Positions 54,052 to 64,000 of a DNA stretch of 64,000 nt are shown one piece after another. The position numbers and the translations under genes are program-made. How positions within the stretch are numbered: the first letter of the stretch is position 1; every line of letters starts with the position of its first letter. Under the pieces are notes generated by a model, which saw only the letters and a list, made by a program, of their open reading frames with translations, was not told the origin of the DNA and did no database searches. The stretch is from Sanguibacter gelidistatuariae (GTDB lineage Bacteria > Actinomycetota > Actinomycetes > Actinomycetales > Cellulomonadaceae). The stretch is from the NCBI RefSeq assembly GCF_900096585.1, contig NZ_FMYH01000008.1:62001-126000 (forward strand), read 5' to 3'.

Positions 54052-54157
54052 ACGAAGGATCGCTGACATTCCAAGCCCCTGGCCCCCTTCCGAGGCCAAG
54101 ATCCTGTGCGCCCCTCGTGGACCCCCTGCGAACCCCCAGATCAGCCCGTCAGAACTG

Positions 54158-55198
54158 CTATCGGGCCTCACGCTGCATGGCATCACGGACCTCGCCGACG
54201 AGCTCTTCGAGGATATCCTCAAGAAACACCACGCCCAGCACGCTCGTCCCGTCCCACACCCGGGCGAGGTGCGCCCCGGACCGCTGCATGGCCTGCAGGA
54301 CGGCCTCGACCTCGTCGCCCGGTGATGCCTCGGCGAGGGCACGGATACGCCACACCTGAAGCGGGGTGTCCCGTTGCTCCTCGCTCGCGAAGAGGACGTC
54401 CTTGAGGTGCAGGTACCCGAGCAGGTCGGCGTCGGCGTCGGCGACCGGGAACCGGCTGAAGCCGGTCTTGGCGACCAGGCCCTCGACGTCGTCGGCCGTG
54501 CAGCCTACGGCGAGCGTGACCAGATCGGCGACCGGGACCATGACGTCGACCGCCATCCGCTCCGAGAACTGGATCGCACCGGCCAGCAGCCCCTGGGAGT
54601 CGTCGAGGGAGCCCTGTGCCCGCGAGTGCTCGAGGATCGACTGGACCTCCTCGGCCGTGAACGCCGACGCGACCTCGTCCTTGGGCTCGACGCCGGCCAG
54701 CCGGACCGCATGGTTGGCCAGCCAGTTGAGCGCGACGATGATCGGCCGCACCGCGCGGCCGATGTAGACCAGGGGCGGGCCGAACCACATGACGGCCTTG
54801 TCCGGGCCTGAGACCGAGAGGTTCTTGGGCACCATCTCACCGAAGACGACGTGCAGATAGACGACGATCGCCAGGGCCACCACGAAGGCGATCGGGTGGA
54901 TCAGCGCGCCGGGCACCCCGAGCGAGGCGAGCGGGGGCGCGATGAGGTGCGCGAGCGCAGGCTCGGCGATCACCCCGAGCGTCACCGAGCAGAGCGTCAC
55001 CCCGAGCTGGGCGCAGGCAAGCATGAGCGAAAGGTGCTCCATCGCCCACAGCACGGTCGTGGCGCGCTTGTTGCCCCCGAGCGCGAGCGGTTCGATCGCG
55101 CTGCGGCGCGCGGAGATGATGGCAAACTCCGCCCCGACGAAGAAGGCGTTCCCGGCCAGCAGCGCGACGCCGATCACGAGGGCAAGACCCGGGCTCAT
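54158..55198 (-). CDS. CNNM/CorC-family membrane protein
   Basis: The 346-residue protein has the DUF21 (CNNM transmembrane) domain at about 1-190, with GNAFFVGAEFAIISARRSAI, LGVTLCSVTLGVIAEPALAH and FGEMVPKNLSVSGPDKAVM. A CBS pair follows (ERMAVDVMVPVADLVTLAV, GFSRFPVADADADLLGYLHL). It lacks the C-terminal CorC/HlyC transporter-associated domain that the upstream paralogue has. Such proteins are linked to Mg2+/Co2+ transport. The start overlaps the stop of the neighbour as ATGA, so the two may work as a pair. Confidence 0.9.
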   Translation of the reverse strand: MSPGLALVIGVALLAGNAFFVGAEFAIISARRSAIEPLALGGNKRATTVLWAMEHLSLMLACAQLGVTLCSVTLGVIAEPALAHLIAPPLASLGVPGALIHPIAFVVALAIVVYLHVVFGEMVPKNLSVSGPDKAVMWFGPPLVYIGRAVRPIIVALNWLANHAVRLAGVEPKDEVASAFTAEEVQSILEHSRAQGSLDDSQGLLAGAIQFSERMAVDVMVPVADLVTLAVGCTADDVEGLVAKTGFSRFPVADADADLLGYLHLKDVLFASEEQRDTPLQVWRIRALAEASPGDEVEAVLQAMQRSGAHLARVWDGTSVLGVVFLEDILEELVGEVRDAMQREAR

Positions 55199-56544
55199 GA
55201 CTCCCCCTTCGTCCGTAGGCGCAGGCGCTCCACGCGCCGCCCGTCCATGGCCTCGACCGTCGCGGTCACCGGACTCGCGTCAAGGTCTGAGTCGACCCGA
55301 ACCGTGTCCCCGACCACCGGGATCCGGCCCAGGCGGGCCATCACGAGTCCGCCGAGCGTCTCGTAGTCAGGTTCCTCGGGAAGCCTCATACCGGTCCGTT
55401 CCTCGAGCTCGTCCGGGCGCAGCAGCCCCGGGACGACCCAGGACCCGTCGGTCGCCCGCAGCGCTCCCACGCGTCGGGGATCATGCTCGTCGGCGACGTC
55501 ACCGACCAGCTCTTCGACGACGTCCTCGAAGGTCACCACCCCGGAGGTGCCACCGTACTCGTCGACGACCACGGCCATCTGCAGGCCGAAGGACCGTAGC
55601 TCCACGAGCAGCGGACCGAGCCGCACGGTCTCGGGCACCCGGGGTGCCTCGTCCATGAGGGCGACCGCGGGCACCTGGTCGCGCCGTCCCCGCGGGACGG
55701 CGACCGCCTTGCGCAGGTGCACCAGCCCGACGATGTCGTCGCGGGAGTCGCCGATGACCGGGAACCGGGAGTGGCCCGTGCGCCGGGCGAGCTCGATCAC
55801 CGCGCTGGCGGTGTCCTCCTGGGAGACGACGGCGACGCGCATCCGGTCGGTCATCACATCCCCGGCGGTCAGCTCGTCGAGCTCGACGGCGTTGGTCAGC
55901 AGTCGCGCCATCGAGGAGTCGAGGGTCCCGACCTGCGCGGAGCGCCGGACCAGAGCCGCGAGCTCGGAGGCCGACCGGGCGCCCGAGAGCTCCTCCTTGG
56001 GCTCGACGCCCACCCCCCGCAGGATCACGTTGGCCGATCCGTTGAGCGCTGCGATGAGCGGACGCAGCGCCCGGGTGAAGACCCGTTGCACCGGGACCAC
56101 CAGGCGCGCGGTGCCCAGCGGGCGGCTGAGCGCGAAGTTCTTCGGGATGAGCTCGCCGAAGAGCATGGAGAAGAAGTTCACCACGACGACGCTGACGGCG
56201 ACCGCGAGCACGCCGGCTGTCGTCGCGGTGATCACCGAGCCGCCACCGAGCGCTCCCTCGATGAGGGTCTTGATCGCCGGCTGAGCGGTGTAGCCCAGCA
56301 GGATCGTGGTGATCGTGATGCCCACCTGGGCCGAGGACAGCTCGGTGGACAGGTGCTTGAGCGCGTACCGCACGCTGCGGGTGCGGCGGTCCGCTCCCGC
56401 CTCGGAGGCGGGCGCGTCGGGCCCCTCGTCGTCGGCGCCGACGACCGCGGGGTCCAGCGTCACGAGGGCGAACTCGCTCGCGACGAACACCGCCGTGCCA
56501 AGGGTCAGGAGCACCCCGAGGCCGACCAGGAGCCACTCGGTCAC
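55195..56544 (-). CDS. CNNM/CorC-family membrane protein with CorC/HlyC domain
   Basis: A 449-residue protein. The DUF21 membrane domain covers about 1-210 (FVASEFALVTLDPAVVG, SSAQVGITITTILLGYTAQP, LFGELIPKNFALSRPLG). CBS domains follow (GDVMTDRMRVAVVSQEDTAS, HSRFPVIGDSRDDIVGLVHL, VVVDEYGGTSGVVTFEDVVE). The C-terminal CorC/HlyC domain contains WVVPGLLRPDELEERTG. Between helices 1 and 2 there is an acidic insertion. GTG at 56544. First gene of a two-gene operon; role in divalent cation homeostasis is inferred from family. Confidence 0.91.
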   Translation of the reverse strand: MTEWLLVGLGVLLTLGTAVFVASEFALVTLDPAVVGADDEGPDAPASEAGADRRTRSVRYALKHLSTELSSAQVGITITTILLGYTAQPAIKTLIEGALGGGSVITATTAGVLAVAVSVVVVNFFSMLFGELIPKNFALSRPLGTARLVVPVQRVFTRALRPLIAALNGSANVILRGVGVEPKEELSGARSASELAALVRRSAQVGTLDSSMARLLTNAVELDELTAGDVMTDRMRVAVVSQEDTASAVIELARRTGHSRFPVIGDSRDDIVGLVHLRKAVAVPRGRRDQVPAVALMDEAPRVPETVRLGPLLVELRSFGLQMAVVVDEYGGTSGVVTFEDVVEELVGDVADEHDPRRVGALRATDGSWVVPGLLRPDELEERTGMRLPEEPDYETLGGLVMARLGRIPVVGDTVRVDSDLDASPVTATVEAMDGRRVERLRLRTKGES

Positions 56545-56728
56545 CGCGCGTCACACCCCAGGTCGAGTGGCGGGTCGAGTGGCGGGGACCTATGTCGAGA
56601 CGGGTCGTCGGCAGTCATCAGGTTGAGAATACATAGTCGACGCAGCGCCCGCGCATCCTGACTCTCACAGCATCCCCGCACAACAGACGCATCGTCACCC
56701 GCCGTTTCTGACGGCGAGAGGGACCTGG

Positions 56729-57487
<759 letters not shown>

Positions 57488-57507
57488 TCCGCGAGGCGGC
57501 TCCCACC

Positions 57508-58650
57508 ATGTCGACCCCACGGCGCCCCCGCCCCCTGCGCCCTCACCTGCCCGACGTCCGCCCGCTCGACCGCTTCAGCACCCTGAAGATCAAGATGGGG
57601 ATCGTCGTGGTGGCCTCGGTCACCCTGGCGGCGTTCATCACGTGGTGGGGTCTGCGCAACTCCCTGGGTCCCACGCGCACCTTCCCGCTCGCGATCATCA
57701 TCTCCATGGGGTTCACGATGCTGCTCGCCAAGGGCATGACGTCCCCGCTGCGGGAGATGACCGCGGCCGCGCGAGCGATGTCCGAGGGCGACTACAGCCG
57801 TCGGGTCCAGGCGACCAGCCGGGACGAGGTGGGTCAGCTCGCGACGGCGTTCAACATCATGGCCGAGGACCTGGAGTCCTCCGACCAGGTGCGCCGCGAG
57901 CTCATCGCCAACGTCTCCCACGAGCTGCGCACCCCGGTCGCGGCGCTGCACGCCCAGCTGGAGAACCTCGTTGACGGTGTCGTCGAGCCGACCCCCGCCA
58001 CCATGCAGACGGCACTCACCCAGACCGAGCGGCTGACCCGGCTCATCACGTACCTGCTCGACCTGTCCCGGATCGAGGCCGGGGCGGCCGACCTCAACCT
58101 CACAAGGCTGGACGCGGCGGACTTCCTCGAGGACACCCTCGACTCGGTCTCGACCCTGGAAGCCGGCAAGCAGCTGACCTTCCAGGTCGACGTCGCCCCG
58201 GAGGGGCTGACCTTCGTCGCGGACCCGGAGCGGCTGCGCCAGATCCTGATCAACCTGCTCCAGAACGCGATCCGCCACTCCCCCTTCGCCGGGGAGGTGT
58301 CGATCCACGCCCGGGGCACCGGCGACTCGGTCGTCTTCGACGTGATCGACCAGGGTCCGGGGATCGCGGTCGCGGACCGGCAGCGGATCTTCGAGCGTTT
58401 CGCCCGCGGCGCGGGCAGCGCCCAGGTGGCGCTGACGTCGTCGGGCGGGACGGGGATCGGCCTCGCGATCGTGCGGTGGGCGGTCGACCTGCACGGCGGC
58501 ACGGTCGAGGTGGCCGACACCCGCGACGGCGCGACGATGCGGGTCACCCTCCCCCAGACGGCCGCGGACTCCAGTGACGCCCTGGAGCCGGACGAGGCGG
58601 ACTGGACAGACTCCGGCGCCGGCGACGCTGCGGGCGGCCCTCCGGCCTGA
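57508..58650 (+). CDS. Sensor histidine kinase with minimal extracellular part
   Basis: A 380-residue kinase with two closely spaced membrane helices (IVVVASVTLAAFITWW and TFPLAIIISMGFTMLLAKG) separated by only about a dozen residues, so no periplasmic sensor domain. A HAMP region follows (SPLREMTAAARAMSEGDYSR), then the phospho-acceptor His in LIANVSHELRTPVAALHAQL near 140, the N-box LINLLQNAIRHS, and glycine boxes VIDQGPGIAV and GGTGIGLAIVRWAV. The layout suggests intramembrane sensing. The ABC transporter genes start 73 bases downstream. Confidence 0.92.
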   Translation: MSTPRRPRPLRPHLPDVRPLDRFSTLKIKMGIVVVASVTLAAFITWWGLRNSLGPTRTFPLAIIISMGFTMLLAKGMTSPLREMTAAARAMSEGDYSRRVQATSRDEVGQLATAFNIMAEDLESSDQVRRELIANVSHELRTPVAALHAQLENLVDGVVEPTPATMQTALTQTERLTRLITYLLDLSRIEAGAADLNLTRLDAADFLEDTLDSVSTLEAGKQLTFQVDVAPEGLTFVADPERLRQILINLLQNAIRHSPFAGEVSIHARGTGDSVVFDVIDQGPGIAVADRQRIFERFARGAGSAQVALTSSGGTGIGLAIVRWAVDLHGGTVEVADTRDGATMRVTLPQTAADSSDALEPDEADWTDSGAGDAAGGPPA

Positions 58651-58691
58651 TCGGCACCGTGCTCGCTCGTCCTGCTCGCCGGACGAGTTGT

Positions 58692-58697
58692 TATAGT
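58692..58697 (+). promoter_or_regulatory. Candidate -10 element before the ABC exporter genes
   Basis: TATAGT stands out in an AT-rich island between the kinase and the ABC ATPase gene, about 27 bases before the ATG at 58724. No convincing -35 hexamer is visible, so a very short leader and an activator-dependent promoter are possible. Confidence 0.4.
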
Positions 58698-58723
58698 GTG
58701 GATAGAACAAGTACCATCGGCGC

Positions 58724-59719
58724 ATGGAACCTCCCGGCCAGGATCAGGGCACCGTCAGTGTCCGCAACCTCACCAAGCACTTCGGCGCCGTCCGCGCCGT
58801 CCAGGACCTGAGCTTCGACATCCGGCCGGGGCGGGTCACCGGCTTCCTCGGGCCCAACGGCTCGGGCAAGACGACCACCCTGCGGATGCTGCTCGGCCTG
58901 GCCACCCCCACGAGCGGGACCGCGACGATCTCCGGGCGGCCCTACGCCCAGATCGCCCAGCCGCTGCGCGAGGTGGGCGCCGCCCTCGAGGCGACCAGCT
59001 TCCACCCCGGCCGCACCGGCCTGGACCACCTGCGCACCTACGCTCCCTACGCCGGGGCCGACGACGCTCGCTGCCTCGCGCTGCTCGAGCAGGTCGGCCT
59101 GGGCCAGGCCGCCCGACGACGGGTCGGCGGCTACTCCCTCGGCATGCGCCAGCGCCTGGCCCTCGCCACGACTCTGCTCGGAGACCCGCAGGTGCTGCTG
59201 CTCGACGAACCGTCCAACGGCCTCGACCCCGAGGGCATCCGGTGGCTGCGCGGGTTCCTGCGTCACCTCGCCGGGCAGGGCAAGACGGTCCTCGTCTCCA
59301 GCCACATGCTCTCCGAGGTCCAGCAGTCCGTGGACGACGTCGTCATCATCGCCGCCGGCCGGCTGATCCACGCCTCGTCCATGGACGAGCTCAGCGCTCT
59401 CGCCTCCACCTCCATCCAGGTGACCTCCCCAGACGCCGCCGGCCTGGGGAAGCTGCTCGCGGCCCGGGGCTGGACCCCGCGCCCGCCCGTCACCGACGCT
59501 CCTGCGGAAGGCACCGCCGTCGAGCAGGGTGCCGCAGTCGAGCGGGGTGCCGCCACGGTCGAGCTCGACGACGTCACCACGGCCGAGTTCGGCGCCGCGG
59601 CCTTCTCCGCCGACCTGGAGATCCATGCCCTCATGGACAAGTCAGAAGGGCTCGAAGACATCTTCCTGCGAATGATCGCGACCGACTCCGGCTCGAGCTC
59701 CGACGGAGCGAAGCGATGA
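58724..59719 (+). CDS. ABC transporter ATP-binding protein (exporter type)
   Basis: A 331-residue ATPase of the drug/antibiotic exporter type. It shows Walker A LGPNGSGKTTTLRMLLGL near residue 45, signature YSLGMRQRLALATTLLG, Walker B QVLLLDEPSNGLDPEG and H-loop VLVSSHMLSEV. The last 100 residues form an extension rich in Ala/Glu/Val (GTAVEQGAAVERGAATVELD) before the usual LEDIFLRM end. Its TGA overlaps the ATG of the permease gene. Confidence 0.92.
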   Translation: MEPPGQDQGTVSVRNLTKHFGAVRAVQDLSFDIRPGRVTGFLGPNGSGKTTTLRMLLGLATPTSGTATISGRPYAQIAQPLREVGAALEATSFHPGRTGLDHLRTYAPYAGADDARCLALLEQVGLGQAARRRVGGYSLGMRQRLALATTLLGDPQVLLLDEPSNGLDPEGIRWLRGFLRHLAGQGKTVLVSSHMLSEVQQSVDDVVIIAAGRLIHASSMDELSALASTSIQVTSPDAAGLGKLLAARGWTPRPPVTDAPAEGTAVEQGAAVERGAATVELDDVTTAEFGAAAFSADLEIHALMDKSEGLEDIFLRMIATDSGSSSDGAKR

Positions 59720-60519
59720 AGGCCTCACTGATCAGTGAGTACCGCAAGCTCATCACGACCCGCATGTGGTGGATCCTGCTGATCGCCATGGCCGGGTACA
59801 TGGCCTTTCTCGGCGCGGTCATGGCCTGGTCCATCACCTCGGCCCCCGTCGATCCGTCCTCGCCCCTGCCCCCGGTCACCCCCGAGCTCATCCTGAGCTC
59901 GGTGTACTCCACGGCCGCGACCTTCGGCTACGTCTTCCCGGTGATCATCGGCGCGCTGTCGGTGACCGGGGAGTTCCGGCACAAGACGATCACCCCCACC
60001 TTCCTCGCCGAACCGAACCGGCTACGCGTGCTCTGGGCCAAGCTGGGGGCGTCCGTGCCGATCGGCGCGTTCTACGGCCTCGCCGGCACGCTGAGCACCG
60101 CGGCCGCAGGGGCGGCCGTCCTCGCCGTCACGGGGCACCCCACCCTGCTCGGCGACGGCGAGACCTGGGCCGCGCTGGGACGTTCGGTCCTGGCCCTCAC
60201 GCTCTGGGCCCCGGTCGGTGTGGCGCTGGGCGCCCTCATCATCAACCAGGTGGTCGCGATCATCGTCGTGCTCGTCTACACCCAGTTCCTCGAGGCGATC
60301 CTGCGCCTGGGCCTGACGAGCATCGGCGACGCGGGAGCTACGATCTCGACCTACCTGCCCGGCGCGGCCAGCGAGGCCATCGCCGGCGGGAGCATCTACA
60401 CCTCGATCGGGATCGGAGAGCTGCTGCCATGGGGAGCGGGGGTCGCCGTGCTGGCCGGCTACGCGGTCGTGTGCTCCATGATCGCCGCGTTGACCACGTT
60501 GCGCCGGGACGTCGCCTGA
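59716..60519 (+). CDS. ABC-2-type transporter permease
   Basis: The 267-residue membrane partner of the preceding ATPase, with six hydrophobic helices. It begins with the cytoplasmic MKASLISEYRKLITTRMWW typical of ABC-2 permeases, followed by WILLIAMAGYMAFLGAVMAW. Further segments are VALGALIINQVVAIIVVLVY and a C-terminal AVLAGYAVVCSMIAALTTL. The cargo is unknown; adjacency to an intramembrane-sensing kinase is reminiscent of envelope-stress or antimicrobial-export modules. Confidence 0.9.
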   Translation: MKASLISEYRKLITTRMWWILLIAMAGYMAFLGAVMAWSITSAPVDPSSPLPPVTPELILSSVYSTAATFGYVFPVIIGALSVTGEFRHKTITPTFLAEPNRLRVLWAKLGASVPIGAFYGLAGTLSTAAAGAAVLAVTGHPTLLGDGETWAALGRSVLALTLWAPVGVALGALIINQVVAIIVVLVYTQFLEAILRLGLTSIGDAGATISTYLPGAASEAIAGGSIYTSIGIGELLPWGAGVAVLAGYAVVCSMIAALTTLRRDVA

Positions 60520-60738
60520 TATACCCGTCCCAGACGATTCCGACACCCTCTTTGGACGATCCCCAGACTCTCGTTGCCCGACGTTTGCCTGCTCCTGATG
60601 CGCAAGGTGAACTTAGGGAAAGTGACCAGGTGATAAGCCCCACTTCAGTCCGACGGGTAGGTCTTTAGGCCCTAGGCTGGGGACGTCTATTACCGCGCCA
60701 TGCGGTAGCGATCTGTGGTGAAAGTGGGCGATCCGAGC
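60520..60738. other. Intergenic region before kgd
   Basis: No gene is seen in these 219 bases. A TAGGCT around 60673 could serve as a -10 element for kgd. No clear terminator for the exporter operon was found. Confidence 0.4.
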
Positions 60739-63700
60739 GTGTCCTCGAATGCTGAGTCAGAGTCGATCAGCGCGGTGAGCGCCATCTTCGGCGCCAACGA
60801 GTGGCTTGTCGACGAGTTGTACGAGCAGTACCTCCAGGACAAGAACGCGGTCGATCCCGCATGGTGGGACTTCTTCGCGAGCTACCAGCCCGGCGGATCG
60901 GACGGGGCCGCGGCTCCGGTGACCCCCGCGCCAGCTGCTTCCGCTCCGGCCGCAGCTCCCGCTCCGGCCGCAGCTCCCGCTCCGGCCGCAGCTCCGGCGG
61001 CGGCTCCGGCCAGCGCGCCAGCCGCGCCCGCCACCACGCCGTCGGCCACCACGCCCGCCGCGAGCGGCTCGCACGGCGAGCAGGCAGCCCGCCAGGCGCA
61101 GAAGGTGCAGATCGCAGCCGAGGCGCAGGCCGCGCCGATCGTCGCGGACTCCCCGACGTCGCCCCCCGTGGCGACCGCGCAGCCGTCGACCGCCCCCTAC
61201 GCGGAGGTCGCCAAGACCAAGCACAAGCCGGAAGCCTCCACCCAGGCCGACGACGTGCAGAAGCTGCGCGGCCCCTCCGCGCGCGTCGTGGTCAACATGG
61301 AGTCGAGCCTGGGGGTGCCCACCGCGACGTCGGTCCGCGCCATCCCGGCCAAGCTCATGGTCGACAACCGCATCGTCATCAACAACCACCTCATCCGTGG
61401 TCGCGGCGGGAAGATCTCCTTCACCCACATCATCGGCTTCGCCCTCGTCGAGGCCCTCGCCGAGATGCCCGCCATGAACGCCGGCTACACGCTGCTCGAC
61501 GGCAAGCCCGCCGTCATGCACCCGGCACACGTCAACCTCGGCCTGGCGATCGACCTGGCCAAGCCGGACGGCACCCGCCAGCTCCTCGTGCCGAGCATCA
61601 AGGGCACGGAGTCGATGGACTTCGCCCAGTTCTGGGCCGCCTACGAGGACGTCGTACGCCGCGCGCGCGGCAACAAGCTCACGGTCGAAGACTTCCAGGG
61701 CACGACGATCTCGCTCACCAACCCCGGCACGATCGGCACCGTGCACTCCGTCCCGCGCCTCATGGCCGGGCAGGGCACGATCATCGGCGTCGGCGCGATG
61801 GACTACCCGGCGGAGTTCGCCGGCGCCTCCCTCGAGCAGCTCTCCCGGATGGCGATCTCGAAGGTCCTGACGATCACGTCGACCTACGACCACCGCATCA
61901 TCCAGGGTGCACAGTCCGGTGACTTCCTGCGCATCCTCGGCGTCAAGCTGCTCGGCCAGGACGGCTTCTACGACCGCATCTTCTCGTCGCTGCGCGTCCC
62001 CTACGAGCCCGTGCGCTGGGTCCGTGACAACACGATCGACGCCGACGCCGAGGCGGCCAAGCCCGCGCGGATCGCCGAGCTCATCCACTCCTACCGCTCC
62101 CGCGGTCACCTCATGGCCGACACCGACCCGTTGGCCTACCGCCAGCGCAAGCACCCCGACCTGGACGTGCAGACGCACGACCTCACCCTGTGGGACCTCG
62201 ACCGGGTCTTCCCCACGAACGGGTTCGGCGGCACCAAGAAGGCGACCCTGCGCGACATCCTCGGTCTGCTGCGTGACTCCTACTGCCGCACGATCGGCGC
62301 GGAGTACATGCACCTGGCCGACCGCACGCAGCGCAAGTGGCTCCAGGCGCGCCTGGAGGCCGGCTACGAGCGCACCCCGCGCGAGGAGCAGCTACGGATC
62401 CTGCGCAAGCTCAATGCCGCGGAGGCCTTCGAGACGTTCCTGCAGACGAAGTTCGTCGGCCAGAAGCGCTTCTCCCTCGAGGGCGGGGAGTCCGTCATCG
62501 CCCTGCTCGACGCGGTCCTGTCCGGGGCGGCTGAGGCCGGCCTCGACGAGGTCTGCATCGGCATGGCCCACCGCGGCCGTCTGAACATCCTCGCCAACAT
62601 CGCCGGCAAGAGCTACGCGCAGATCTTCTCCGAGTTCGAGGGCAACCAGGACCCGCGGACCGTGCAGGGCTCCGGAGACGTCAAGTACCACCTCGGCACC
62701 GAGGGCACGTTCACCTCCGAGTCGGGCGCGAAGACCAAGGTCTACCTCGCGGCGAACCCCTCCCACCTCGAGGCCGTCGACCCCGTCCTGGAAGGCATCG
62801 TCCGTGCCAAGCAGGACCGGATCGACCTGGGCGGCGACGGGTTCTCCGTGCTGCCGATCCTCATCCACGGCGACGCGGCCTTCGCCGGCCAGGGCGTGGT
62901 GACCGAGGTCCTCAACCTCTCCCAGCTGCGCGGCTACCGCACCGGCGGGACCGTCCACGTCATCATCAACAACCAGGTCGGCTTCACGACCGGCCCAGCC
63001 TCCTCGCGTTCCACGCTGTACTGCACAGACGTGGCCAAGGGCCTTCAGGTGCCGATCTTCCACGTCAACGGGGACGACCCCGAGGCCGTGGTCCGGGTCG
63101 CCCAGCTCGCCTTCGAGTTCCGTGAGCAGTTCGACTCCGACGTCATTATCGACATGGTGTGCTACCGCCGCCGCGGTCACAACGAGGGCGACGACCCCTC
63201 GATGACCCAGCCGCTCATGTACAACCTCATCGAGGCCAAGCGCTCGGTCCGCAACCTCTACACCGAGAACCTCGTAGCCCGCGGTGACATCAGCGTCGCC
63301 GAGGCCGAGCAGGTCCTCGCCGACTACCAGGCCCAGCTCGAGCGGGTCTTCACCGAGACGCGCGAGGGTGGCTACACCCCGCCGGCCGAGTCCGAGCCGA
63401 TCGCCGGCCTGGAACGCCCGGAGTCCCAGCGCACCGACGCCGGGACGATGGTCGGGTGGAAGACCGCGACCAGCCAGTCCGTGCTGGACCGCATCGCCCA
63501 CGCCCACATCACCCCGCCGGAGGGCTTCACGGTCCACCCCAAGCTCAGCCAGCTGCTCGACAAGCGCGCCAAGATGTCGAGCGAAGGCAAGATCGACTGG
63601 GGCTACGGCGAGATCCTCGCCTTCGGCTCCCTGCTCATGGAGGGCACGCCCGTGCGCCTCTCCGGTCAGGACTCGCGCCGCGGCACCTTCGTGCAGCGCC

Positions 63701-64000
63701 ACGCCGTCATGCACGACCGCGAGACCGGCGCCGAGTGGACCCCGCTGCTGTACCTGTCCGGGCACCAGGGGAAGTTCTGGGTCTACGACTCCTCGCTCAG
63801 CGAGTACGCGGTCCTCGGCTTCGAGTACGGCTACTCCGTCGAGCGTCCGGACGCCCTCGTCCTCTGGGAAGCCCAGTTCGGTGACTTCGTCAACGGTGCG
63901 CAGTCGATCATCGACGAGTTCATCTCCTCCGCCGAGCAGAAGTGGGGCCAGAACTCCTCGGTCGTGCTGCTCCTGCCGCACGGCTTCGAGGGGCAGGGGC
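60739..64000 (+). CDS. kgd: Multifunctional 2-oxoglutarate decarboxylase/dehydrogenase E1-E2 fusion, 3' end cut by window edge
   Basis: This is the actinobacterial TCA-cycle enzyme that fuses an E2-like succinyltransferase domain to a thiamine-diphosphate E1. The visible 1,087 codons start [20 protein letters not shown] and [20 protein letters not shown], the usual N-terminal helix. Then come an Ala/Pro linker (about 60-110), the acyltransferase domain with the active-site [14 protein letters not shown], the E1 part with [43 protein letters not shown], and the transketolase-like pyrimidine-binding region. GTG at 60739 is chosen; an in-frame GTG at 60718 would add seven residues. The stop lies beyond the window. 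Confidence 0.95.
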   Translation, partial: MSSNAESESISAVSAIFGANEWLVDELYEQYLQDKNAVDPAWWDFFASYQPGGSDGAAAPVTPAPAASAPAAAPAPAAAPAPAAAPAAAPASAPAAPATTPSATTPAASGSHGEQAARQAQKVQIAAEAQAAPIVADSPTSPPVATAQPSTAPYAEVAKTKHKPEASTQADDVQKLRGPSARVVVNMESSLGVPTATSVRAIPAKLMVDNRIVINNHLIRGRGGKISFTHIIGFALVEALAEMPAMNAGYTLLDGKPAVMHPAHVNLGLAIDLAKPDGTRQLLVPSIKGTESMDFAQFWAAYEDVVRRARGNKLTVEDFQGTTISLTNPGTIGTVHSVPRLMAGQGTIIGVGAMDYPAEFAGASLEQLSRMAISKVLTITSTYDHRIIQGAQSGDFLRILGVKLLGQDGFYDRIFSSLRVPYEPVRWVRDNTIDADAEAAKPARIAELIHSYRSRGHLMADTDPLAYRQRKHPDLDVQTHDLTLWDLDRVFPTNGFGGTKKATLRDILGLLRDSYCRTIGAEYMHLADRTQRKWLQARLEAGYERTPREEQLRILRKLNAAEAFETFLQTKFVGQKRFSLEGGESVIALLDAVLSGAAEAGLDEVCIGMAHRGRLNILANIAGKSYAQIFSEFEGNQDPRTVQGSGDVKYHLGTEGTFTSESGAKTKVYLAANPSHLEAVDPVLEGIVRAKQDRIDLGGDGFSVLPILIHGDAAFAGQGVVTEVLNLSQLRGYRTGGTVHVIINNQVGFTTGPASSRSTLYCTDVAKGLQVPIFHVNGDDPEAVVRVAQLAFEFREQFDSDVIIDMVCYRRRGHNEGDDPSMTQPLMYNLIEAKRSVRNLYTENLVARGDISVAEAEQVLADYQAQLERVFTETREGGYTPPAESEPIAGLERPESQRTDAGTMVGWKTATSQSVLDRIAHAHITPPEGFTVHPKLSQLLDKRAKMSSEGKIDWGYGEILAFGSLLMEGTPVRLSGQDSRRGTFVQRHAVMHDRETGAEWTPLLYLSGHQGKFWVYDSSLSEYAVLGFEYGYSVERPDALVLWEAQFGDFVNGAQSIIDEFISSAEQKWGQNSSVVLLLPHGFEGQG
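60943..60996. repeat. 18-base tandem repeat encoding the Ala/Pro linker of Kgd
   Basis: Three copies of GCTCCGGCCGCAGCTCCC, the last with one changed base, encode APAAAP units in the flexible linker of the 2-oxoglutarate enzyme. Copy number can be expected to vary without breaking the frame. Confidence 0.8.

Noticed and set aside
53920-54060. c-di-AMP (ydaO-type) riboswitch upstream of the carboxypeptidase gene
   Set aside because: The leader is structured, but the conserved segments expected for that riboswitch could not be found.

Overview
The window is 64 kb of high-GC DNA, densely packed with genes, many of which overlap by 1-4 bases (ATGA/GTGA junctions) and start with GTG. Gene content points to an actinobacterium of the order Micrococcales, probably a facultatively anaerobic, polysaccharide-degrading member of the Cellulomonas/Sanguibacter type. 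The pointers are NucS mismatch endonuclease, a kgd-type 2-oxoglutarate enzyme, a DUF2550 gene after the ATP synthase operon, the prfA-prmC-sua5-wecA-atp gene order, DtxR/IdeR-like iron boxes, and an adhE fermentation enzyme beside glycoside hydrolases. The genus is an inference; no rRNA is present.

Layout. 1-1.37 kb: 3' part of nrdI and complete nrdH (class Ib ribonucleotide reductase accessory genes), read leftward from a control region that carries an NrdR-like box pair, DnaA-box-like sites and a long nested hairpin. 1.37-15.1 kb: a sugar-utilisation locus, read as an acetylated beta-mannan/glucomannan system. It holds a GH1 beta-glucosidase, a LacI-type sensor protein lacking its DNA-binding domain, a GH2 beta-mannosidase, an ABC importer (binding protein and two permeases), a ROK regulator, a CE7 acetyl esterase, an AGE-family epimerase/isomerase and a full-length LacI regulator. 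The mannosidase gene and the binding-protein gene have nearly identical promoters.

15.1-28.7 kb: core genes on the minus strand: nucS, DUF2550, the F1Fo ATP synthase operon, an atpI-like gene, wecA, sua5, prmC, prfA and rpmE. 28.9-35.5 kb: a small membrane protein, rho (with a long Gln/Asn/Arg-rich N-terminal insertion), thrB, thrC and hom. 35.7-40 kb: an iron-box-controlled heme/iron uptake operon (hmuTUV-like plus a surface-anchored protein). 40-44 kb: lysA, argS and a divergent FadR-type GntR regulator.

44.2-47.2 kb: a ragged accessory stretch starting at tRNA-Arg(CCG). It holds a 5'-truncated SAP/DUF6434-like gene, a frameshifted remnant of a second copy, a siderophore-interacting-protein remnant with an iron-box-like site, an AAC(3)-family acetyltransferase with a possible leader ORF, an internally deleted universal-stress-like gene and an orphan acidic protein. 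47.2-49.8 kb: an alkylation-repair operon (two Ogt-type methyltransferases, an ECF-like sigma factor, AlkA). 50-53 kb: adhE, followed by three strong hairpins and a D,D-carboxypeptidase gene. 54-56.5 kb: two CNNM/CorC-type membrane proteins. 56.7-60.5 kb: a two-component system followed by an ABC exporter. 60.7 kb to the end: the 5' part of kgd.

No CRISPR array, insertion sequence, prophage or rRNA operon was seen. The most noteworthy signals are the acetyl-mannan locus with its HTH-less LacI protein and twin promoters, the prion-like insertion in Rho, the NrdR/DnaA control region of nrdHI, and the decayed zone beside tRNA-Arg.
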